DNA of 64,000 bases from assembly GCF_030815955.1 (NCBI RefSeq), contig NZ_JAUSXK010000001.1, positions 62,001 to 126,000 on the forward strand. The letters run 5' to 3'. Of the stretch, positions 1 through 11,912 are shown piece by piece. Both the position numbers and the translations under genes were made by a program. The DNA is from Microbacterium murale. GTDB taxonomy: Bacteria > Actinomycetota > Actinomycetes > Actinomycetales > Microbacteriaceae. The notes beneath the pieces were generated by a model. The model was not told where the DNA came from and searched no databases. It worked only from the letters and a program-made list of their open reading frames with translations. Every line of letters begins with the position of its first letter. Positions within the stretch are counted from its first letter, which is position 1.

Positions 1-578
1 CCGATGCTCTTCGATCGTCACCTTCATCGAGCACGGACCGCCGCACTTGCCGATCTGACCGGGGAAGCACGGCCGCCCCGTCGCCATCGCGCGTTTGTAG
101 CTCGCATCACTGCAGGTGCGGATCGGAAAAGCCTTGATCATCAGGTCGATGGTCTCGTGCACCGCCCAGACCTTCGGATACGGCCCGAAGTACCGCGCTC
201 GAGGAATCTTGCGATTGCGAGTGACGAGCACGCGCGGCGCCTCATCGCCCAGCGTGACCGCCATGAACGGGTACGACTTGTCGTCCTTGTAGCGCACGTT
301 GAACGGCGGATCGTATTCCTTGATCCACATGTACTCCAGCTGCAAGGAGTCGACGTCGGTCGGCACGACCGTCCACTCCACGGAGGACGCAGTCGTGACC
401 ATCCGCCTGGTGCGCTCGTGCAGGGTGCGCAGCGGCGCGAAATAGTTCGACAGCCGCTGGCGCAGATTCTTGGCCTTGCCGACGTACAGCACGCGACCCT
501 CCGCGTCCCGGAAGCGATAGACACCGGGATCGGTCGGGATCTCTCCCTGCGAGGGCTTGTACGGAAGGACGTCGGCCA

Positions 579-579
<1 letters not shown>
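1..579 (-). CDS. uvrC: UvrABC excinuclease subunit C, N-terminal part (cut by window edge)
   Basis: UvrC makes both incisions beside a bulky lesion after UvrA and UvrB have located it. Only the first 193 codons are here; the rest lies beyond the left edge. The visible part is the GIY-YIG nuclease domain, with GVYRF at residues 19-23 and [10 protein letters not shown] at 31-40, followed by the cysteine-containing stretch ([12 protein letters not shown]) usual in UvrC. The ATG overlaps the uvrA stop in a TGATG, so translation is probably coupled to uvrA and both sit on one transcript. Confidence 0.95.
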
Positions 580-3467
<2,888 letters not shown>

Positions 3468-3473
3468 CGAACA

Positions 3474-3479
3474 AGTCTA
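3474..3479 (-). promoter_or_regulatory. -10 box of uvrA (leaderless)
   Basis: TAGACT on the minus strand, 6 bases before the GTG of uvrA, so transcription should begin at the start codon. No clear -35 box. Confidence 0.6.
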
Positions 3480-3513
3480 CGAGGGGCCACTGACATTGGC
3501 TCCGTACGTGCAC

Positions 3514-3954
3514 TCAGGAACGCGGAGCGCTACCCGCGAACGGCGACAACCCGTCTCGCAGCGCGGTCACCTGCTGAATGTCCATCTGCACGGCAGCCAT
3601 CACCTGACGAGGGACGTCGAGAGCGCGCCGCCGAAGGTCCTGGCCGACCGATGTCAGGCTGATGTCGAGGCGACGTTCGTCTTCGCTACTGCGTTCGCGC
3701 ATGATCAGTCCGTCCTTCTCGAGACGCTTGACCAGCGGGGACGCTGTCGCCGGATCCAGCGCGAGGTCCATGGCGAGATCATTGAGGCTGCGAGGCGAAC
3801 GCTCCCAGAGCGCGAGCATCACGAGGTACTGCGGATGAGTCAGCCCGAGCGGCTCGAGGATCGGACGATAGATCGCCACGACATTTCGCGCAGCTGTCAC
3901 CAGAGCGAAGCACAGCTGGTTCTCGAGCTTGAGGAGGTCGTCCGCATCAGTCAC
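3514..3954 (-). CDS. OhrR-type MarR family regulator
   Basis: 146-aa winged-helix regulator of the MarR family. The N-terminus has Cys15 in the context NQLCFAL, the position and motif of the peroxide-sensing cysteine of OhrR proteins, which repress organic hydroperoxide resistance genes until that cysteine is oxidised. There is no second cysteine, so a 1-Cys sensor is expected. Tyr29 is present; the second tyrosine that usually hydrogen-bonds the cysteine appears to be His40 (LTHPQYLV). The wing carries the usual basic DERR segment. No ohr gene is adjacent; the divergent neighbour is a small zinc-motif protein sharing an operator-like palindrome. The GTG start lies 6 bases after a perfect TATAAT. 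Function as a peroxide sensor is inferred from the motif. Confidence 0.85.
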   Translation of the reverse strand: MTDADDLLKLENQLCFALVTAARNVVAIYRPILEPLGLTHPQYLVMLALWERSPRSLNDLAMDLALDPATASPLVKRLEKDGLIMRERSSEDERRLDISLTSVGQDLRRRALDVPRQVMAAVQMDIQQVTALRDGLSPFAGSAPRS

Positions 3955-3960
3955 GGTCCG

Positions 3961-3966
3961 ATTATA
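3961..3966 (-). promoter_or_regulatory. -10 box of the OhrR-type regulator (leaderless)
   Basis: Perfect TATAAT on the minus strand, 6 bases before the GTG start; predicted transcription start is the G of the start codon. Confidence 0.7.
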
Positions 3967-3981
3967 CAGATTGGGCTAATC

Positions 3982-3995
3982 ATTAGTACACTAAT
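3982..3995. promoter_or_regulatory. Operator-like palindrome between divergent genes
   Basis: ATTAGT-AC-ACTAAT, perfect 6-bp arms with a 2-bp centre. It overlaps the -10 region of the plus-strand gene and lies about 16 bp upstream of the TATAAT of the regulator, the expected place for an autoregulated MarR-family operator. Binding is inferred, not shown. Confidence 0.55.
3987..3992 (+). promoter_or_regulatory. -10 box of the small zinc-motif gene (leaderless)
   Basis: TACACT 7 bases before the ATG at 4000. It lies inside the palindrome, so a bound repressor would cover it. Confidence 0.45.
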
Positions 3996-3999
3996 GAAC

Positions 4000-4242
4000 A
4001 TGTCGAACAGTTCTGATCGAGTGCCGCTCCGCACACGCATCCGCGAAGCCGGCGGACTGTATCGCTGGTTCAACAAGAACCTCATCCGACTGGCGGGGCC
4101 GGCGGCAGTGGGCCCCTACGAAGCCACTCCTCCGCCGACAGCCTCTCAGCGGGCCGAGCGCGCCTGTCCCCTGTGCGGTCGCCCCATGACCGAACACGAG
4201 ATCGATCGATCAGGGCCGAAACCGCTCATGCACTGCCCGTGA
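4000..4242 (+). CDS. Small protein with a C-terminal zinc-binding motif, function unknown
   Basis: 80-aa protein that I do not recognise. The N-terminal half is basic ([20 protein letters not shown]), followed by a proline-rich linker and a Cys56-x2-Cys59-x6-His66 motif ending in His78-Cys79-Pro, which could bind one zinc ion. There is no membrane segment or signal peptide. It is transcribed away from the OhrR-type regulator through a shared palindrome, so it may be controlled by it. The ATG at 4000 is chosen because a -10-like TACACT ends 7 bases before it; an in-frame ATG also exists at 3994. There is no Shine-Dalgarno sequence. Confidence 0.65.
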   Translation: MSNSSDRVPLRTRIREAGGLYRWFNKNLIRLAGPAAVGPYEATPPPTASQRAERACPLCGRPMTEHEIDRSGPKPLMHCP

Positions 4243-4288
4243 CCGACGTCGCTCGACGTCGCCTCTGAGCACGTGCGTCCGCCGAGCG

Positions 4289-4615
4289 TTAATCGCCTGC
4301 GCTCTCCCGTGCTGTGTCGATCCATGACATCAGCGCATCATCGTCCTCGATCACGGTCGGTGCCACGTCCAACCAACTCGGTCCCATCGTCTTCGCACCC
4401 ATCACGGCAACAGACACACCGGGCTCGGTCAGCAGCGCGGCGCCCTTCTCTTCAGCGACTCGTACGAGGAGCACCCCTTCTTTGCGCGTGCCGACGAGGA
4501 TACGACCGTGCAGCAGGAACGCGCGCGTGCCGAACATGCGCTTCTCCTCGAGCCCGGGCTCTGCCATCAGCAGCGCTCGAATCCGGTCGGCGAGTTCAGT
4601 GGCGGCAGCATCCAT
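4289..4615 (-). CDS. TfoX/Sxy N-terminal domain protein
   Basis: 108-aa protein matching the stand-alone N-terminal domain of TfoX/Sxy, the competence regulator of Gram-negative bacteria. Recognisable parts are EKRMFGTRAFLLHGRILVG near the N-terminus and GAKTMGPSWLDV in the middle. In actinobacteria the family has no established role and natural competence should not be assumed. It begins 15 bases after the uvrB stop on the same strand, so it is probably co-transcribed with uvrB. No strong ribosome binding site was seen. Confidence 0.8.
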   Translation of the reverse strand: MDAAATELADRIRALLMAEPGLEEKRMFGTRAFLLHGRILVGTRKEGVLLVRVAEEKGAALLTEPGVSVAVMGAKTMGPSWLDVAPTVIEDDDALMSWIDTARESAGD

Positions 4616-4630
4616 GATCGAGATCGCCGC

Positions 4631-6706
<2,076 letters not shown>

Positions 6707-6712
6707 GATTCC

Positions 6713-6718
6713 AGCGTA
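6713..6718 (-). promoter_or_regulatory. -10 box of uvrB (leaderless)
   Basis: TACGCT on the minus strand, 6 bases before the uvrB ATG. Confidence 0.5.
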
Positions 6719-6783
6719 GGCGGAGCCTCCGACATCGGGGCCGTCCGGCATGCCCACGAGCCTGCGAAGATCACATCCCGCCC

Positions 6784-6789
6784 TATAGT
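6784..6789 (+). promoter_or_regulatory. -10 box of the DUF4126 gene (leaderless)
   Basis: TATAGT 6 bases before the GTG start at 6796. It is back-to-back with the uvrB promoter, 65 bp away. Confidence 0.6.
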
Positions 6790-6795
6790 GGGGCC

Positions 6796-7398
6796 GTGAT
6801 CGAGTTCCTGATCGGCTCCAGCCTCGCAGCATCGGCCGGGCTCAACGCATGGATGCCGCTCTTCCTGCTGGGCCTCGCCGACCGCTTCCTTCCGGCAGTG
6901 GATCTTCCCTCCGGTTGGGCGTGGATCTCCAGCGACATCGCCCTGTGGATTCTCGGAATCCTACTGCTGCTCGAGGTCGTCGCCGACAAGATCCCCGCAC
7001 TGGATTCGATCAACGACGTCGTCCAGAGCGTGCTGCGCCCGGCATCCGGCGGCATCGTCTTCGGTGCGGGCGCCAGCTCCCAGACGGTCGCCGTCGATGA
7101 CCCTTCGTCGTTCTTCTCCGAGAACACCTGGGTCCCGATCGCCACGGGCATCGTGATCGCGCTGATCGTGCACGTCGTCAAAGCCACAGCTCGAATCACG
7201 GCGAACACAGTAACCGGCGGGTTGGCCGCTCCGGTGCTGAGCACAGCCGAGGACGGTGCGTCCTTCCTGCTCGCCGCACTCGCGATCATCGTGCCTGTGC
7301 TCGCCGGCATTCTCCTGATCGGCCTGATCGTCGCGGTCGTGATGTTCTTCCGACGGCGGCGTCGCAGACAGCTCTCAACCGGTCAGGTCGACGGCTGA
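6796..7398 (+). CDS. DUF4126 family membrane protein
   Basis: 200-aa integral membrane protein of the DUF4126 family, function unknown. The N-terminus ([19 protein letters not shown]) and the [23 protein letters not shown] segment are typical. About four or five hydrophobic segments are visible, and the protein ends in an arginine cluster ([10 protein letters not shown]) expected on the cytoplasmic side. The GTG start is set by the TATAGT 6 bases upstream. The end overlaps the convergent GNAT gene by 16 bp with no room for a separate terminator. Confidence 0.85.
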   Translation: MIEFLIGSSLAASAGLNAWMPLFLLGLADRFLPAVDLPSGWAWISSDIALWILGILLLLEVVADKIPALDSINDVVQSVLRPASGGIVFGAGASSQTVAVDDPSSFFSENTWVPIATGIVIALIVHVVKATARITANTVTGGLAAPVLSTAEDGASFLLAALAIIVPVLAGILLIGLIVAVVMFFRRRRRRQLSTGQVDG

Positions 7399-8192
7399 GG
7401 GCGTAGGTACGGCGTGGTCGTCGACACCTTGATCAGTCCTGATCGCTCGAGGATCGGGCGGGAGAACTCGGTGCAGTCCGCGTTCAGAAATCTCTTGCCC
7501 TGCAGCAGGGCGGAACGCGCACGCCGGGCTGTCAGCGCGCGGTAGATGCCGCGGCCCCGCCAATGCGGCAGGGTCGCACCGCCCCAGAGGCCGGCGAAGT
7601 CGGTGTCAGCGACCGGCTCAAGGCGTCCGGCGCTCACGATGTCATCATCCACCAGCGCGATCCACAGTCCTGTGTCGGAGCCGGCCGACCACTCCGCCAG
7701 GGTGGCCTCCGCACGTGTCCGCCAGCCCTGGTCGGCGAAGACGCCGCCCAGCATCTCCTCCATCGCCAAGATCTCCGCCTCGTCGCGCACCTGCCGGATC
7801 TCCACGCCGGCAGGGACCCGCACCTCCTGAGCGAGCAGGGCGGCCTCGCCGATCATGATCGACTCCGGTTCCTCCGGCACGAAGCCACGGGAGACGAGGA
7901 TCTCGTGCAGGCCGGGCGCGACGTCGTGCGCCCGCGTCTTCCATTCGACGTCAGTGACGTCGGAGCGGGCGCCGAAGTGCGCCAGGGCTGCGTCGACGAG
8001 TTCGGAGATCTCATCCGCGTCGGCGCCTTCGAGGGATTCGTAGGTGACGAAACCGTGCCCGCCAGGGAACACGGCGAACCACAACGACCCGTGGCGTCCG
8101 ATGCTCGACACACGCAACATCTCTGATGAGGTGCGCAGTTGAGAGTCATAGGCGTTGAGGAACGTGTGATGCACGGGCTCGAGTCTAGGCAT
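7383..8192 (-). CDS. GNAT family N-acetyltransferase
   Basis: 269-aa acetyltransferase that would transfer an acetyl group from acetyl-CoA to an unknown amine. The C-terminal half holds the GNAT fold; the acetyl-CoA-binding loop appears as PHWRGRGIYRAL near residue 215. The N-terminal 110 residues are a second, degenerate half. The ATG overlaps the end of the upstream MFS gene by 8 bp, so the two are translationally coupled and may act together, for example modification plus export. Substrate unknown. Confidence 0.85.
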   Translation of the reverse strand: MPRLEPVHHTFLNAYDSQLRTSSEMLRVSSIGRHGSLWFAVFPGGHGFVTYESLEGADADEISELVDAALAHFGARSDVTDVEWKTRAHDVAPGLHEILVSRGFVPEEPESIMIGEAALLAQEVRVPAGVEIRQVRDEAEILAMEEMLGGVFADQGWRTRAEATLAEWSAGSDTGLWIALVDDDIVSAGRLEPVADTDFAGLWGGATLPHWRGRGIYRALTARRARSALLQGKRFLNADCTEFSRPILERSGLIKVSTTTPYLRPQPST

Positions 8193-9426
8193 CCGTCGGT
8201 ACGTCCGATCTCAACAGCACCGCCGCGATGACCGCGGCGACCACGCCCATACCGATGACCGTGGCGAGGAACCATCCCCAGCCGGAATGCCCGAACACGA
8301 CGCCGAGCGCCCAGCCGAACAGGCTCGACCCTGCGTAGTACGCGAAGTAGTACAGCGACGGCGCCTGCGCACGGCTCTCCGGATCGGCGAGGACGGGGGC
8401 CCAGCTCGACGCGATTGCGTGCGCGCCGAAGAATCCTGCGGTGAACACGACGAGACCGATGAGAATGACGATCGGTATGGGGACGTACATCAACGCCGCC
8501 CCTACGACGAAGAGACCGATCGCCCAGAGCAGCACCGGGCGACGTCCGAGTCTCGCCGCCAGCGCTCCTGCTGACGGCGACGACACTGTGCCCGCCAGGT
8601 AGGCGAGGAACAGCAGCGTGACCAGCCAGACCGGTAACAGGAACGGCGGCGCGATGAGGTGGAAGCCGAGGTAGTTGTACACCGCGACGAACGCTCCCAT
8701 GAGCAGGAAACCCTGTGCATACAGCGCCAGCAGTCGTGGCGAACGCAGCGCACGGGCGAGTCGTGCGAGCATGCCGGGGCCGGCATCCGATCTCATGCGT
8801 CCCGGCACGAAGCGTCGTGCGCGCGGGACAAGCCAGAGGAAGAGCACTGCTGCGGCCGTGCACAACACCGTGACGCTCCAGACGCAGACGCGCCAATCGA
8901 ACGCCTCAGCCAGCGGCCCCGCGACCAGGCGCCCGGACAGCCCACCGACGGTGGTGCCCGCCGTGTAGCTGCCCGCGGCGGCCGCGACATACCGCGCATG
9001 CACCTCCTCGCTGAGATATGCGAGCGCCACCGCGGGTACCGCACCGAGCGCGAGCCCCTCGCCGAGACGCAGCGCCAGAAGCACCGTGATCTCCGTGCTC
9101 AGCGGCGCCGCGAGCCCGAACGATGTGGCCACGATGATGCCGACAGCCATCGCGGGGATCCGCCCGATGCGATCGGCGACGAGCGACCAGGGGATGACGG
9201 CCGCAGCGATCCCAAGCGTCGCGGCCGAGACCGTCAAGGCCGCCGTGGATGCCGGCACCTCGAGATCGGCGGAGACCTGCGGGAGAACCGCCTGCAGTGA
9301 GTACAGCTGCGCGAACGTGGCGACGCCGGCGAAGAACAACCCGGCGATCAGCCGTCGATACGACCGTGTCCGGGGCACATGCCCTGCGAAGTCCTCCGGA
9401 TTCACTCCCCTGCGAGCCGCTGCCAC
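8185..9426 (-). CDS. MFS transporter
   Basis: 413-aa major facilitator with about 12 hydrophobic segments in two halves. The loop between segments 2 and 3 reads LVADRIGRIPAM, the conserved MFS motif A. The overall pattern (LYSLQAVLPQVSADL in the first helix) resembles YnfM/CynX-type drug or solute exporters; substrate unknown. The GTG at 9426 follows an AGGTGG about 7 bases upstream and lies inside the end of coaE. An alternative GTG at 9405 overlaps the coaE stop by 4 bp. Confidence 0.88.
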   Translation of the reverse strand: MAAARRGVNPEDFAGHVPRTRSYRRLIAGLFFAGVATFAQLYSLQAVLPQVSADLEVPASTAALTVSAATLGIAAAVIPWSLVADRIGRIPAMAVGIIVATSFGLAAPLSTEITVLLALRLGEGLALGAVPAVALAYLSEEVHARYVAAAAGSYTAGTTVGGLSGRLVAGPLAEAFDWRVCVWSVTVLCTAAAVLFLWLVPRARRFVPGRMRSDAGPGMLARLARALRSPRLLALYAQGFLLMGAFVAVYNYLGFHLIAPPFLLPVWLVTLLFLAYLAGTVSSPSAGALAARLGRRPVLLWAIGLFVVGAALMYVPIPIVILIGLVVFTAGFFGAHAIASSWAPVLADPESRAQAPSLYYFAYYAGSSLFGWALGVVFGHSGWGWFLATVIGMGVVAAVIAAVLLRSDVPTDA

Positions 9427-10001
9427 AGGGCATCCACCTGCTGTTCGGTCTGTTCAATCTGTCCGGCGGTATCGATCACGACATCCGCGATCGCGAGCCG
9501 CTTCTCGTCCGACACCTGGGCGTCGATACGATTCTGCGCCTCCTGCGGTTCCATCCCGCGCAGCTCGGTCAGCCGGTGCAGTCGCACGGCGGCGGGAGCA
9601 TGCGCGACGACGATCAGATCCCATGGGTCGTCGACGCGGGCCTCGACGAGCAGCGGCACGTCGTACACGACCACCGCGTGCGGGTCTTCGGCGAACGCGG
9701 CTTCGAATCGGCGCTGCGACTCACGTCGCACAGCGGGGTGAACGATGCCGTTCAGCCGCGCGAGCGCATCGGGGTCCGAGAAAACTCGCGCGCCGAGTGC
9801 TGCGCGATCCAGCGCCCCCGACGAATCGATCAGTTCGTCACCGAAAGCCGCTGCGATCGCACCGAGCACCGGCGTGCCCGGTGCCTGCACATCGCGCACG
9901 ATCTGATCCGCATCCACGACCACCGCGCCATGCGCTTCGAGCCGACGGGCGATCGTGGACTTACCGGAGGCGATTCCCCCGGTCAGCGCGATGAGAGGCA
10001 T
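9402..10001 (-). CDS. coaE: Dephospho-CoA kinase
   Basis: Last enzyme of coenzyme A synthesis; it phosphorylates the 3'-hydroxyl of dephospho-CoA with ATP. 199 aa, normal length. It begins with the P-loop LTGGIASGKST (residues 6-16), followed by DADQIVRD, and contains VVVYDVPLLVEA and the NRIDAQ lid region. The ATG is preceded by TAGACT at a 6-base gap with a CTGAAC box 17 bp further upstream, so it has its own leaderless promoter. Downstream, the MFS start overlaps its last codons. Confidence 0.96.
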   Translation of the reverse strand: MPLIALTGGIASGKSTIARRLEAHGAVVVDADQIVRDVQAPGTPVLGAIAAAFGDELIDSSGALDRAALGARVFSDPDALARLNGIVHPAVRRESQRRFEAAFAEDPHAVVVYDVPLLVEARVDDPWDLIVVAHAPAAVRLHRLTELRGMEPQEAQNRIDAQVSDEKRLAIADVVIDTAGQIEQTEQQVDALWQRLAGE

Positions 10002-10007
10002 GGAGCC

Positions 10008-10013
10008 AGTCTA
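10008..10013 (-). promoter_or_regulatory. Promoter -10 box of coaE (leaderless)
   Basis: TAGACT, 6 bases before the coaE ATG; CTGAAC lies 17 bp further upstream as a fair -35 match (4 of 6 to TTGACA). Confidence 0.65.
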
Positions 10014-10032
10014 TGGTCGTGGCCGAATGAGT

Positions 10033-10611
10033 TCAGCGCGCGAGCAGCTGCCGCTTCGAACTGATCACGCCGGTGTCGAAGCCCGCCAGATGCAGACCGC
10101 CGTGGAATCGTGCGTGCTCGATCTTGATGCAACGGTCCATCACGACTGAGAGCCCAGCGGTTTCCGCGAGAGCGGCCGCTTCCTCGTTCCACGATCCGAG
10201 CTGGAGCCACAGTGCCTTCGCGCCGACGTCGATGGCCTCCTGTGCGACACCGGGAAGATCGTCATGCTTGCGGAAGACGTCGACGATGTCGGGGACGACC
10301 GGCAGATCTGCCAGCGAAGCGTACACCGGCTGGCCGAGGATCTCCGTCTCGCGCGGGTTCACGAGGTACACCTCATAGGGCGAACTGGAGAGCAGATAGG
10401 TCGTCACGAAGTACGACGCGCGCGAGGGGTTGTTGGATGCCCCGACGATCGCGACCGACTTCGATCGGCGCAGCAGCGCGAAGCGCTCCTGCTGGTTCGG
10501 ACCGACCCACGTGCGTTCGGAAGCGACGTCTGCGATGCCGAGCAGTGCACAGGCGACAGCCTCCGTCGGGGCAGGAAGAGCGCAGGAGTCCTCGGGAATC
10601 GAAGTGCTCAT
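10033..10611 (-). CDS. CoA-binding domain protein
   Basis: 192-aa protein with a Rossmann-type CoA-binding domain like that of the succinyl-CoA synthetase alpha subunit: VAIVGASNNPSRASYFV near residue 53, NPRETEILGQPVYASLADLP, VDVFRK and ALWLQLGSWNEEA. It belongs to the small stand-alone CoA-binding family (YccU-like), whose role is poorly known. It starts with an ATG overlapping the metY stop by 4 bp and follows an AGGAG site 8 bases upstream, so it is the last gene of the operon. Its place after acetyl-CoA synthetase and MetY hints at acyl-CoA-linked sulfur amino acid metabolism; that is inference. Confidence 0.88.
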   Translation of the reverse strand: MSTSIPEDSCALPAPTEAVACALLGIADVASERTWVGPNQQERFALLRRSKSVAIVGASNNPSRASYFVTTYLLSSSPYEVYLVNPRETEILGQPVYASLADLPVVPDIVDVFRKHDDLPGVAQEAIDVGAKALWLQLGSWNEEAAALAETAGLSVVMDRCIKIEHARFHGGLHLAGFDTGVISSKRQLLAR

Positions 10612-11912
10612 CGGGTCGCTCCTGTCGCCGCGGTGAGAGCCTGATCGAGATCCCAGATGATGTCGTCCGCGTCTTCGAGACCGACCGAGATGCGGATCAG
10701 ATCCGGGCGCACGCCGGCCGCGACGAGCTGCGACTCCGTCAGTTGACGATGCGTGGTGGAAGCGGGGTGGATGACGAGCGTGCGCGCATCGCCGATGTTC
10801 GCGAGGTGGGAGGCGAGTTGCAGGTTCTCGATGACCGCCTCTCCGGCGGCACGTCCGTCCTCAGCCGCGACGCCGAAGGCGAACACGGAACCTGGCCCGA
10901 GCGGAAGGTACTTCGCCGCTCGCTCATGGTGCGGGTGCTCTTCGAGCCCGGCCCACGTGACGTACGACACCCGCGAGTCGGCATCCAGCCACTCCGCGAC
11001 GACCCGCGCGTTCGCGAGGTGCGCGTCGATGCGCTGCGGAAGCGTCTCGACGCCCTGCAGCAGATTGAAAGCCGACTGCGGGCTGAGCGCAGGACCGATG
11101 TCACGAAGCTGCTCCGAGCGGAGCTTGGTCAGGAAGCCGTACTCACCGAAGTTGTCCCACCACTTGATGCCACCGTACGACTCCACCGGCTCGGTCATCT
11201 GGGGGAACTTGCCGTTCCCCCAGTCGAACGTGCCCTTCTCGATCACGATGCCGCCGAGGGTCGTACCGTGGCCACCCAGGAACTTCGTGACGGAGTGGAT
11301 CACGATGTCGGCACCGTGCTCGAGCGGCCGCGCGAGGTACGGCGTCGCCAGCGTCGCATCGACGACGAGCGGCACGCCTGCCGCATGCGCGACTGCTGCG
11401 AGCCCCTCGATGTCGGCGATCTCGCCCGATGGGTTCCCGATCATCTCGACGTAGACGACTTTGGTCTCGGGTCGGATCGCGGCGGCGAACTCGGCGGGGT
11501 CGCTCGACGGCACGAAGGTCGTCTCGACGCCGAACCGCCGCAGCGTGACATCCAGCTGGGTGACCGTGCCGCCGTACAACTGCGCCGAGGCGACGACGTG
11601 GTCGCCGGCGCCGACGAGAGCGGCGAACGTGATGAACTCAGCGCTCATACCGGATGCCGTGGCCACGGCCCCGATGCCGCCTTCGAGCGACGCCAACCGC
11701 TCTTCGAGCGCAGCCACCGTGGGGTTGCCGATGCGCGAGTAGATGTTGCCGTACTTCTGCAACGCGAAGAGGTTGCCCGCATCCGCGGCGTCGTCGAACA
11801 CGAACGACGTCGTCTGATAGATCGGCACGGCGCGGGCACCGGTGGATGCGTCGGGCGTGCCGCCGGCGTGGAGTGCTCGGGTACGGAACCCGAAGCGGTG
11901 TTCTTCCGTCAT
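10608..11912 (-). CDS. metY: O-acetylhomoserine sulfhydrylase (aminocarboxypropyltransferase)
   Basis: PLP enzyme that makes homocysteine from O-acetylhomoserine and sulfide in direct-sulfhydrylation methionine synthesis. 434 aa, the usual length for MetY and longer than MetB/MetC. Visible: TRALHAGGTPDASTGARAVPIYQT near the start, an SRIGNPT segment, and the PLP lysine in HSVTKFLGGHGTT. The ATG (MTEEHRFGF) overlaps the acsA stop as ATGA. The last bases overlap the CoA-binding gene in the same way. Confidence 0.95.
   Translation of the reverse strand: MTEEHRFGFRTRALHAGGTPDASTGARAVPIYQTTSFVFDDAADAGNLFALQKYGNIYSRIGNPTVAALEERLASLEGGIGAVATASGMSAEFITFAALVGAGDHVVASAQLYGGTVTQLDVTLRRFGVETTFVPSSDPAEFAAAIRPETKVVYVEMIGNPSGEIADIEGLAAVAHAAGVPLVVDATLATPYLARPLEHGADIVIHSVTKFLGGHGTTLGGIVIEKGTFDWGNGKFPQMTEPVESYGGIKWWDNFGEYGFLTKLRSEQLRDIGPALSPQSAFNLLQGVETLPQRIDAHLANARVVAEWLDADSRVSYVTWAGLEEHPHHERAAKYLPLGPGSVFAFGVAAEDGRAAGEAVIENLQLASHLANIGDARTLVIHPASTTHRQLTESQLVAAGVRPDLIRISVGLEDADDIIWDLDQALTAATGATR

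Noticed and set aside
3468..3513. LexA (SOS) box before uvrA
   Set aside because: Only a half site CGAAC is present; no matching GTTCG at the right spacing. The uvrB upstream region also lacks one.
4289..4615. Evidence for natural competence from the TfoX-like gene
   Set aside because: Single TfoX N-domain proteins are common in non-competent actinobacteria and no com or pil genes are nearby.
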